DNA of 6,875 bases from Sulfuricurvum sp. (GTDB lineage Bacteria; Campylobacterota; Campylobacteria; Campylobacterales; Sulfurimonadaceae), in contig JACXUE010000116.1 in assembly GCA_014764075.1 (NCBI GenBank), forward strand, positions 1 to 6,875, written 5' to 3'. Shown here piece by piece: positions 1-5,644 of this stretch (its first letter is position 1; each line of letters starts with the position of its first letter). Under the pieces are notes generated by a model. It saw nothing but the letters and a program-made list of their open reading frames with translations, was not told the DNA's origin and did not search any database. The translations under genes and the position numbers were made by a program.

Positions 1-314
1 CGGTTTAATACGGCAGTGTGGGAGTAGCCGCTACGAGCGTCATCATCGATCCCCAGAGAAGCGACGCGATTCTCATAGCTCCATTCCGAGGCAAACTTCA
101 CCAAAGAACGTTTAGCCAAAATCGTATAGATGTAGTATCCAATATCGGTGTGCTTGGTGAGGAGCATCGGTTCAATCTCATCGTACGGGAAAAAGGAGTA
201 GACGGGGATAGAACCGAGAATTTTCCGTTTATAAAGTGTCGGTGTGAGAAGAGACTCTTGGCAACGAGAACAGATATGCGACCAGCTCCACCGTTCGCAT
301 ACCATGCACTTCAT
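1..314 (-). CDS. comF: ComF-family phosphoribosyltransferase-like protein, N-terminal 104 residues (cut by window edge)
   Basis: Reading the minus strand from ATG at 314 gives an open frame that runs off the left edge. It starts MKCMVCERWSWSHICSRC, with two Cys pairs (C3/C6 and C15/C18) like the N-terminal zinc-ribbon-type knuckle of ComF/ComFC proteins. Next comes a segment resembling the family's 'Y...I..ll...K' region (YDEIEPMLLTKHTDIGYYI, residues 44-62). Residues 95-104 (SGYSHTAVLN) match the family's 'R-G-[FY]-N-x-[AT]-x-L' stretch that precedes the phosphoribosyltransferase fold. The PRPP-binding loop would lie outside the window and cannot be seen. ComF proteins are linked to natural DNA uptake, but their biochemical role is poorly defined. 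The ATG lies one base after the lepA stop, with a weak GGA at 320-322, so translation is probably coupled to lepA. Met4 is an alternative start. The family call is by motif pattern only. Confidence 0.72.
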   Translation of the reverse strand, partial: MKCMVCERWSWSHICSRCQESLLTPTLYKRKILGSIPVYSFFPYDEIEPMLLTKHTDIGYYIYTILAKRSLVKFASEWSYENRVASLGIDDDARSGYSHTAVLN

Positions 315-315
315 T

Positions 316-2106
316 TTAGTCCATCTTGAGGACGGACATAAACGCTTCTTGAGGAAGGTTTACCTTACCAATCGCCTTCATCCGTTTTTTACCCTCTTTT
401 TGTTTTTCAAGGAGCTTACGTTTACGGGTGATGTCCCCGCCGTAACATTTCGCGGTGACGTTTTTCCCCATCGATTTGACCGTTTCACGCGCAATTACAC
501 GGTTGCCGATCGAGGCTTGGATCGCCACCTCAAAGAGTTGTCTAGGGACGATCTCTTTCATATTTTTGGTGAGTTCCCGTCCACGGTACTCTGCCGCAGA
601 GCGAGGGACGATGATGCTGAGCGCATCGACGACGTCTCCCGCGACACGAACATCGAGTTTAACCAAATCGCCCTGACGGAATTCTATCGGCTCGTAATCA
701 AAACTCGCATATCCTTTGGAGATCGATTTGAGTTTATCGTAAAAATCGACGACGATTTCATTCATCGGCAACGAGTATTCGAGCATAACACGACTCTCGT
801 TGAGATAATCCATCTTATCCTGCATCCCCCGTTTTTTAGTAAGCAAGGTGATGATGTTCCCCAAATAATCGACCGGCGTAATCACCGTCGCCTTGACGTA
901 GGGTTCTTCGATACGGTCGATCTTTTGAGGTTCCGGCAGCTCGCTGGGGTTTTGTACCTCAACCATTGTTCCATCCGTCAAATAGACTTTATAGACGACC
1001 GAGGGGGCAGTGGCAATCAGATCGAGATTAAACTCCCGCTCCAACCGCTCTTTAATCACCTCCATATGGAGCATCCCCAAGAATCCGACACGAAAACCAA
1101 AACCTAATGCCACCGACGTTTCCGGCTCATAGCTGAGACTACTGTCGTTGAGCTTCATTTTGTCGAGGGCATCACGCAAATCTTCGAACTGATCGGTATC
1201 GATCGGATAAAGCCCCGCGAAAACGAACGGTTTTGCCGGAGCATACTCCGCTACCGGTTCTTTGGCGGGATTACGCGCGTCGGTGATCGTATCGCCGACG
1301 CGGATGCTTCCAACATCCTTGAGTCCCAAAACGACGATCCCAATCTCTCCGGCTCTAATCGCCTGCGTCTTTTGACGACGGAGGGGGTGTGGATACATTA
1401 GATCCAGCACCTGATGCTTTTCGCCGTTGTGCATCAACTGCACCATTTGCCCCATTTTGATCTCACCGTCGAACACACGAACCAGCGCCAATGCTCCCAA
1501 ATACGAATCAAACCATGAATCGTAAATGATCGCTTTGGTCGTTTCGTCGGGATTTCCTTTTGGTGCGGGGATACGATCAACAATCGCATCGATGAGGGCA
1601 CGGATTCCGATCCCCGTTTTGGCTGAAATGAGCATCGCATCGGTCGCATCAATCCCGATTGTCGTCTCGATCTCTTCAGCAACCCGCTCAGGTTCAGCGG
1701 CGGGGAGATCGATTTTATTAATGACAGGGATGAGAGTGAGATCGTTTTCCATCGCCAGATAGACGTTGGCAATCGTTTGGGCTTCGACCCCCTGCGCCGC
1801 ATCGACGATGAGAAGCGCGCCATCTGAGGAGGCGAGCGATTTGGAAACTTCGTAGCTAAAATCGACATGACCCGGAGTGTCGATCAGGTTGAGGATATAG
1901 TGTTTGCCGTCTTTGACGTAGTCCAAACGGACACTTTGCGCTTTGATGGTGATCCCGCGCTCTTGCTCGATGTCCATCGTATCCATCATCTGCTTGGTCA
2001 TCTCACGCTCGGAGACGGCACCGCACTCTTGGATGATACGGTCGGCTAACGTCGATTTACCGTGGTCGATGTGGGCGATAATTGAGAAGTTGCGAATGTT
2101 ATCCAT
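316..2106 (-). CDS. lepA: Elongation factor 4 (LepA), ribosome-associated GTPase
   Basis: A complete 596-aa LepA/EF4, a normal length for the family. This translational GTPase binds ribosomes and is proposed to back-translocate stalled ones or to aid initiation and 30S biogenesis. GTPase motifs are all present: G1 AHIDHGKST (residues 11-19), switch I RGITIK (50-55), G3 DTPGHVDF (76-83, with catalytic-type His80) and G4 NKID (130-133). The EF-G-like domains and the LepA-specific C-terminal domain follow ([20 protein letters not shown] near residue 550), and the protein ends SVLKMD. The start [18 protein letters not shown] is canonical for the family. No convincing Shine-Dalgarno lies ahead of the ATG; the sequence there is AATAAAACCTA. 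An extended -10 promoter lies 35 nt upstream in the prs-lepA gap. comF follows after one base, so the two are probably cotranscribed. Confidence 0.98.
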   Translation of the reverse strand: MDNIRNFSIIAHIDHGKSTLADRIIQECGAVSEREMTKQMMDTMDIEQERGITIKAQSVRLDYVKDGKHYILNLIDTPGHVDFSYEVSKSLASSDGALLIVDAAQGVEAQTIANVYLAMENDLTLIPVINKIDLPAAEPERVAEEIETTIGIDATDAMLISAKTGIGIRALIDAIVDRIPAPKGNPDETTKAIIYDSWFDSYLGALALVRVFDGEIKMGQMVQLMHNGEKHQVLDLMYPHPLRRQKTQAIRAGEIGIVVLGLKDVGSIRVGDTITDARNPAKEPVAEYAPAKPFVFAGLYPIDTDQFEDLRDALDKMKLNDSSLSYEPETSVALGFGFRVGFLGMLHMEVIKERLEREFNLDLIATAPSVVYKVYLTDGTMVEVQNPSELPEPQKIDRIEEPYVKATVITPVDYLGNIITLLTKKRGMQDKMDYLNESRVMLEYSLPMNEIVVDFYDKLKSISKGYASFDYEPIEFRQGDLVKLDVRVAGDVVDALSIIVPRSAAEYRGRELTKNMKEIVPRQLFEVAIQASIGNRVIARETVKSMGKNVTAKCYGGDITRKRKLLEKQKEGKKRMKAIGKVNLPQEAFMSVLKMD

Positions 2107-2123
2107 TAGGTTTTATTGCTCAT
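2106..2123 (-). other. Possible five-codon leader ORF overlapping the lepA start
   Basis: Between the lepA promoter and the lepA ATG there is a minimal frame ATG AGC AAT AAA ACC TAA (MSNKT). Its stop overlaps the lepA start as TAATG. Since lepA has no obvious Shine-Dalgarno of its own, reinitiation from this leader is conceivable. However, the leader also lacks a clear ribosome site, and a frame this short can easily arise by chance. Confidence 0.2.
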
Positions 2124-2140
2124 TTAATTGAATTGGTGAA

Positions 2141-2149
2141 ATTATAGCA
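2141..2149 (-). promoter_or_regulatory. Extended -10 promoter of lepA-comF (TGCTATAAT)
   Basis: The minus strand reads TGCTATAAT here, a perfect -10 hexamer with the TGN extension, 35 nt before the lepA ATG. No good -35 sits 16-18 nt upstream, as is common for sigma-70 promoters of Campylobacterota, where the -35 is poorly conserved. The element is flanked by CCTAAG (2158-2163) and CCAATT (2131-2136) in the same register as at the prs promoter. A 5-bp dyad, AGCAG-TGTT-CTGCT (2146-2159), overlaps its upstream edge. Confidence 0.7.
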
Positions 2150-2167
2150 GAACACTGCTTAGGAGGG

Positions 2168-2184
2168 GTGAGGCTAAGCCCCAC
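2168..2184 (-). terminator. Stem-loop just after prs, possible weak terminator or 3' end stabiliser
   Basis: Seven nucleotides after the prs stop, the minus strand reads GTGGGGC-TTA-GCCTCAC, which can fold as a 7-bp stem (one G-U pair) with a 3-nt loop. It is followed by CCCTCC rather than a T run, so it is not a typical intrinsic terminator. It may protect the prs 3' end, or act inefficiently and let transcription continue into lepA. Its 3' arm overlaps the CTCACCC segment shared with the prs promoter region. Confidence 0.35.
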
Positions 2185-2191
2185 AGAGGGA

Positions 2192-3121
2192 TTAGCTAAA
2201 AAGTGAGTTGACGCTCTCGTTATGATAAACGCGACGGATTACTTCGGCAAACAACGGAGCGACGCTGAGAACTTTGATTTTGTCACTTTGACCGCTTAGA
2301 TTGAGGGTATTAGAGATAACCAGTTCGTCAAGCTCTCCATTATTGATATTCTCAAACGCTTTACCGCTGAGGACACCGTGCGTCGCACACGCCATTACCG
2401 ACGTTGCCCCCTTTTTCTTTAGAGCAGCAGCGGCTTTGACCATCGTTCCGGCGGTATCGACCATATCGTCGATCATGATGACGTCTTTACCGGTAACATC
2501 ACCGATAATATTCATCACCTCCGATTCGTTCGCTTTTTCACGCCGTTTATCGACGATGACCATCTCAAGTCCGAGTTTCTCTGCAAAATAACGGGCACGT
2601 GCTACCCCGCCGATATCCGGAGAGGCAATAATCGGATTGGCAAGATTTTTCAAACGGATATACTCTTCAAAAATAATCGCACCGTAGAGGTTGTCAACGG
2701 GGATATCAAAGAATCCTTGAATCTGACCTGCGTGCAAATCGATGGTAACAACACGATCGATTCCTGCCGTTTCGAACATATCGGCAACCAATTTTGCGGT
2801 AATCGGAACACGCGGAGCCGCTTTTCGATCTTGACGTGCGTATCCGAAATACGGAACAACCGCCGTGATCGAGTTCGCCGAAGAGCGGCGAAGCGCATCG
2901 GTCATAATCAATAATTCCATCAGATTGTCATTGGATGGAGCTCCGGTACTTTGGATAATAAACACATCGCGTCCGCGAACGCTCTCGGAGATCTGCACAT
3001 TAATTTCACCGTCACTAAAACGTTTGACGGAAGCTTTGGAGAGGGGAACATCGAGGGTTTTGCACACTTCCGCAGCAAACTCGATACACGCTGAACCGCT
3101 GAAAATTTTATAACCGCGCAT
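2192..3121 (-). CDS. prs: Ribose-phosphate pyrophosphokinase (PRPP synthetase)
   Basis: A complete 309-aa class I PRPP synthetase. This cytoplasmic enzyme transfers pyrophosphate from ATP to ribose 5-phosphate, supplying PRPP for purine, pyrimidine, histidine, tryptophan and NAD synthesis. Visible motifs are the ATP-site FSDGE (35-39), the flexible loop YARQDRKAAPRVPITAK (94-110), the metal/ATP-site DLHAGQIQGFF (128-138), catalytic-type K192 and R194 in VDKRREK, and the ribose-5-phosphate loop DDMVDTAGT (218-226). I chose ATG at 3121 (MRGYKIFSGSA) over the in-frame GTG at 3124. AGGA at 3129-3132 is 7 nt from the ATG but only 4 nt from the GTG, and relatives begin with MRGYKIF. The gene has its own extended -10 promoter and is separated from argJ by 75 nt, so it is likely to be its own unit, perhaps with read-through into lepA. 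Confidence 0.97.
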   Translation of the reverse strand: MRGYKIFSGSACIEFAAEVCKTLDVPLSKASVKRFSDGEINVQISESVRGRDVFIIQSTGAPSNDNLMELLIMTDALRRSSANSITAVVPYFGYARQDRKAAPRVPITAKLVADMFETAGIDRVVTIDLHAGQIQGFFDIPVDNLYGAIIFEEYIRLKNLANPIIASPDIGGVARARYFAEKLGLEMVIVDKRREKANESEVMNIIGDVTGKDVIMIDDMVDTAGTMVKAAAALKKKGATSVMACATHGVLSGKAFENINNGELDELVISNTLNLSGQSDKIKVLSVAPLFAEVIRRVYHNESVNSLFS

Positions 3122-3128
3122 CACTTTA

Positions 3129-3132
3129 TCCT
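3129..3132 (-). promoter_or_regulatory. Shine-Dalgarno of prs that decides the start
   Basis: AGGA on the minus strand, 7 nt ahead of ATG 3121 and 4 nt ahead of the alternative GTG 3124. The spacing favours the ATG and a 309-residue product. Confidence 0.7.
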
Positions 3133-3151
3133 ATTGGCTTAAATTGGCGCG

Positions 3152-3160
3152 ATTATAGCA
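3152..3160 (-). promoter_or_regulatory. Extended -10 promoter of prs (TGCTATAAT)
   Basis: The minus strand reads TGCTATAAT, identical to the lepA element, 30 nt before the prs ATG. Upstream CCTAAG (3169-3174) and downstream CCAATT (3142-3147) are at exactly the same distances as at lepA. The four bases after the -10 are CGCG, giving a GC-rich discriminator, whereas lepA has TTCA. No clear -35 is present. Confidence 0.7.
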
Positions 3161-3196
3161 AGAGGAGACTTAGGGTGAGATAATGGGAAAGAGGTT

Positions 3197-4150
3197 TTAA
3201 GTTCTATAATCCGCATTGATTTTGACGTATTCATCCTGTCCAAAAAGTGCCGTTTTGACGAGGAGTGAATTAGAGAGCGCTTTCGCCGCGATCTCCGCTT
3301 CTTTGTGATTGATTGCACCCGTTACTTTATAGGTGACAAGCTTCGTCGCCCCCTCGCCGTCGCGCACCATCTCTTTGGCCAAAAAGAGCATGATAGATTC
3401 TAACGCTTCTTTGAACGCCCCCGCATGAAATACTCCGCTCTCACCGTTCGCCATCACGAGTACCGTATCGTTGGTCGAGGTATCCCCATCGACGCTCGCC
3501 GCATTGAACGTCGTATGGACGCACTCATCAAGGATCTCTTGCATCGCTGCTTTGTCTACTGCCGCATCGGTTGTAATAAAACAAAGCATGGTTGCCATCG
3601 CTGGGTTGATCATCCCCGCACCCTTTGCCATACCCCCGATACGGAAACTTTTTCCATCCTCCAATACCACTTCATACGCAATACGTTTCGCAAAGGTATC
3701 GGTGGTCATAATCGCTTCGGAGGCATTAACGCCCTCTCGACGAGAGAGATCAAACTTCATTGCCCCCTCGATGATTTTGGCTTTCGGAAGCCGTACCCCG
3801 ATCACCCCCGTTGAACTCATCACTGGGTTTTGAATTTGAGGAAATTTGATTTTAAGGGCGTTTAATACCTCATCGATATCGTCAATCCCAGCACGCCCCG
3901 TCATCGCATTGGCGTTTTTGGAGTTTATGAGGACAAAGTTTCCCTCAAACTCCCCCTGCGCTCGAAAATGGCGGATCGGTGCCGCCGTCATTTTATTGGT
4001 AGTAAAGACCGAAGCGATCGCACACGGTTTTTGCGAATAGATGAACGCTAGATCTTTGACCCCCTCTTTTTTCAATCCGATATGGATTCCGTCGGCAAAA
4101 AAACCATCCGCCGCACAAACGCCACCCTCAATAGAATTTAGTTTATACAT
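3197..4150 (-). CDS. argJ: Glutamate N-acetyltransferase / ornithine acetyltransferase with apparent internal deletion
   Basis: ArgJ transfers acetyl from N-acetylornithine to glutamate in the cyclic arginine pathway and is made as a precursor that self-cleaves into two chains. The oxyanion pair T114-G115 (MSSTGVIG), the TTDT block (149-152), K176 in AKGAGM, the autocleavage site A186/T187 (NPAMATML), E266 in DGEGATK and the C-terminal NADYRT (312-317) are all visible. The frame is 317 aa against roughly 400 for the family. SNSLLVKTALFGQD (293-306) jumps directly to EYVKINADYRT, skipping the expected PNWGRI block and about 80 residues of the beta chain. Reading frame and stop are preserved. 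The start ATG overlaps the end of the channel gene by 8 nt, with GGAGG (4160-4164) 9 nt upstream, so it is cotranscribed with rpmB and the channel. Whether the shortened enzyme folds or works is unknown; an assembly error is possible. Confidence 0.88.
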   Translation of the reverse strand: MYKLNSIEGGVCAADGFFADGIHIGLKKEGVKDLAFIYSQKPCAIASVFTTNKMTAAPIRHFRAQGEFEGNFVLINSKNANAMTGRAGIDDIDEVLNALKIKFPQIQNPVMSSTGVIGVRLPKAKIIEGAMKFDLSRREGVNASEAIMTTDTFAKRIAYEVVLEDGKSFRIGGMAKGAGMINPAMATMLCFITTDAAVDKAAMQEILDECVHTTFNAASVDGDTSTNDTVLVMANGESGVFHAGAFKEALESIMLFLAKEMVRDGEGATKLVTYKVTGAINHKEAEIAAKALSNSLLVKTALFGQDEYVKINADYRT

Positions 4151-5279
4151 ACTTGAGTTCCTCCGGTTTTTCTTGTGTTTTGACGAGTTGCTTCGTATAC
4201 AAAATCCCTTTCTGGGTTCCGATCACGAGAAGTTTGCACTCGCTCATAACCAACGTATCCCCTTTGGGCATCGGTACAAGTTTCCCGTCTTTTTTCGTAA
4301 TTCCGATCACCGAAACATTTGCGATATCGCGCAAATGGGTCTCTTTGAGTTTTTTAAGCACCATCCAGCTCGTTTTGGGAACATATATCTCTTCCATATC
4401 AAGCGGCGTATCGCTTTTGTACAAAAACTGCTCTAAGAGGTTTTCCATATCGGGGCGTGCCGCCATCGCCGTTATTCGTTGTGCGGTGAGTTTTGTCGGC
4501 GATACAACGGTATCGACCCCCAATTTTTTAAGCTTATCAACATTGTTTTCATCTTCCGCAGCGCTAATCACATAATAAGGGTTCGGTATGCGATGTTCTT
4601 TCTCAAATAACCGTACCGATGCAATCAACGCAATATTATCGGCCATCGAGTTAGAAAGGGTAATTAATCCTTTGGCTGAGCTTAGATGAGCTTTAAGCAT
4701 CGCCTCTTCAGTATGAGGCTCTGCTTGAATATAATATGGGTAATGGTATTGTTTGGCTAACGCTTCAATATCTCCCCTCGGATCGATCACCACAAATGGA
4801 ATTTGATTCGCACGGAGCTGTTTCGTTACCTGAATGGCGTATTCGTTATGGTAACAGATAACAAAATGTCTCTTGAGACGGGCAATACGATACAACATTT
4901 TTCGCTCCTTTAGTATTCGCTTCAACTCTCCGCGATTGATCACATCGACGATAATCCCCAACGCAAATGTAAAAATCGTAAATCCGAAAATAATCAGAGT
5001 AATCGTGAAAAGTTTCCCTTGAGGGGAAAACTCCCCTTCTCCGAGTGCTCCAAACCCGACTGTAGTGATGGTATAACCGGTTTGAAACAAGGCATTGATC
5101 AACGTATGATCTTCAAAATACATGTATCCGATGGTACCAACTACCATACTGAGCTGGATAAGAATCAGAGGGGTTCTAAACGGGAGAAACTGAGAATAAA
5201 GCTCAGCATTCAAAGTGATATCAGGTTTGGGAGATGGCTCCCAGTTGAGAAATTTCTGCAGTTTTTGTATGAGATTCAA
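4143..5279 (-). CDS. Two-TM potassium channel with cytoplasmic RCK (TrkA-N/TrkA-C) domains
   Basis: A 378-aa inner-membrane potassium channel subunit. TM1 is about residues 34-54 (FRTPLILIQLSMVVGTIGYMY is its core), the pore helix about 60-71, the selectivity filter TTVGFG is at 72-77, and TM2 is about 88-113. A TrkA-N/RCK domain starts near 137 (HFVICYHNEYA, then VVIDPRGD 163-170), and a TrkA-C domain covers about 290-370. Four copies would form the pore. The filter is TVGFG rather than TVGYG. The Rossmann loop expected as GxGxxG reads YHNEYA, so nucleotide binding is doubtful. The same gene follows rpmB in H. pylori (HP0490/HP0491, HpKchA; from memory), supporting orthology. The start is TTG: no in-frame ATG or GTG lies between the upstream stop and the first membrane segment, and AAAGGG (5286-5291) is 6 nt ahead. 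It is 21 nt after rpmB and overlaps argJ by 8 nt. Confidence 0.93.
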   Translation of the reverse strand: MNLIQKLQKFLNWEPSPKPDITLNAELYSQFLPFRTPLILIQLSMVVGTIGYMYFEDHTLINALFQTGYTITTVGFGALGEGEFSPQGKLFTITLIIFGFTIFTFALGIIVDVINRGELKRILKERKMLYRIARLKRHFVICYHNEYAIQVTKQLRANQIPFVVIDPRGDIEALAKQYHYPYYIQAEPHTEEAMLKAHLSSAKGLITLSNSMADNIALIASVRLFEKEHRIPNPYYVISAAEDENNVDKLKKLGVDTVVSPTKLTAQRITAMAARPDMENLLEQFLYKSDTPLDMEEIYVPKTSWMVLKKLKETHLRDIANVSVIGITKKDGKLVPMPKGDTLVMSECKLLVIGTQKGILYTKQLVKTQEKPEELKYV

Positions 5280-5285
5280 CGCAGA

Positions 5286-5291
5286 CCCTTT
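5286..5291 (-). promoter_or_regulatory. Shine-Dalgarno supporting the TTG start of the channel gene
   Basis: AAAGGG on the minus strand, in the short gap after rpmB and 6 nt ahead of TTG at 5279. The frame upstream of the TTG reaches a stop within eight codons without an ATG or GTG, so this site supports the unusual start. Confidence 0.65.
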
Positions 5292-5300
5292 ATGGGATCT

Positions 5301-5489
5301 TTACGAATCTTTTTTAAGAGTGCGAAGCTCTGATGCAGCGATTTTAAGTTTTTTGGTAGTACCGTCTTCAAGCGTTACGCGAACAGTACGAAGGTTTGGT
5401 AAAAAGCGACGCTTTGTTCTATTTTTCGCGTGGGAAACATTATTCCCGCTCATTGGGCCTTTACCGCTAATAGCACATTTTCTTGCCAT
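5301..5489 (-). CDS. rpmB: 50S ribosomal protein L28
   Basis: A complete 62-aa basic ribosomal protein of the large subunit. It begins [20 protein letters not shown], followed by the family's [14 protein letters not shown] stretch (21-34) and the [18 protein letters not shown] strand (37-54). It has a single Cys (C5), so it is the zinc-free form of L28. The frame is open further upstream, but ATG at 5489 is the start because the family begins M-[AS]-[RK]-x-C and a full AAGGAG (5497-5502) sits 7 nt ahead. It heads the apparent rpmB-channel-argJ unit, with a probable promoter at 5522-5527. The spacing to the channel gene is only 21 nt with no terminator between. Confidence 0.97.
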   Translation of the reverse strand: MARKCAISGKGPMSGNNVSHAKNRTKRRFLPNLRTVRVTLEDGTTKKLKIAASELRTLKKDS

Positions 5490-5496
5490 TTTGAGG

Positions 5497-5502
5497 CTCC
5501 TT
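5497..5502 (-). promoter_or_regulatory. Strong Shine-Dalgarno of rpmB
   Basis: AAGGAG on the minus strand, 7 nt ahead of ATG 5489. It is the strongest ribosome site in the window, fitting a highly expressed ribosomal protein, and it rules out the longer 78-codon reading that would start at 5537. Confidence 0.85.
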
Positions 5503-5521
5503 GCGTAAATTTTAGTTGCGA

Positions 5522-5527
5522 ATTTTA
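5522..5527 (-). promoter_or_regulatory. Probable -10 element of the rpmB-channel-argJ unit
   Basis: The minus strand reads GGATAAAATTC, with TAAAAT matching TATAAT at five of six positions, about 32 nt ahead of the rpmB ATG. No clear -35 is visible. Neither the CCTAAG nor the CCAATT element of the prs and lepA promoters is present here. Confidence 0.5.
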
Positions 5528-5571
5528 TCCTATTCAACCCAAAGTTTACCTTAAGTTATTTATGGAGTCTC

Positions 5572-5585
5572 TAAAGGCACCTTTA
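5572..5585. promoter_or_regulatory. Palindrome in the divergent spacer, possible operator
   Basis: TAAAGG-CA-CCTTTA is a 14-nt inverted repeat with 6-nt arms, centred about 89 nt from the rpmB start and 66 nt from the HDOD start. It lies between the two divergent genes in the 155-nt spacer (5490-5644). It could be a regulator-binding site acting on either promoter. No known operator consensus is recognised, and no T run follows that would suggest a terminator. Confidence 0.3.
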
Positions 5586-5598
5586 ATCTATCTGTCAT

Positions 5599-5604
5599 TA
5601 CAAT
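5599..5604 (+). promoter_or_regulatory. Candidate -10 element for the HDOD gene
   Basis: TACAAT matches TATAAT at five of six positions and lies 40 nt ahead of the GTG start. There is no TG extension and no recognisable -35. TAAGAT at 5624-5629 is a weaker alternative. An AT-rich spacer gives such matches readily. Confidence 0.3.
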
Positions 5605-5644
5605 AATTGAGAGATTTACAAAATAAGATCGGAAAACGACATCT

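Noticed and set aside
244..1107. Long open frame (287 codons) on the plus strand
   Set aside because: It lies antisense to the highly conserved lepA, shows no recognisable domain and has no ribosome site. It is a frame shadow of a real gene.
3197..4150. Calling argJ a pseudogene
   Set aside because: The frame, start, ribosome site, autocleavage Thr and conserved C-terminus are intact, so it is kept as a coding gene with a suspected internal deletion. Activity cannot be judged from sequence alone.
3425..4436. Plus-strand open frames opposite argJ and the channel gene (3425-3814, 3471-3833, 4041-4436, 4153-4575)
   Set aside because: All are antisense to well-supported genes and their sequences show no family features.
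5490..5537. N-terminal extension of L28 by 16 residues
   Set aside because: L28 proteins begin at MARKC, and the strong AAGGAG lies just before that ATG, inside the supposed extension.
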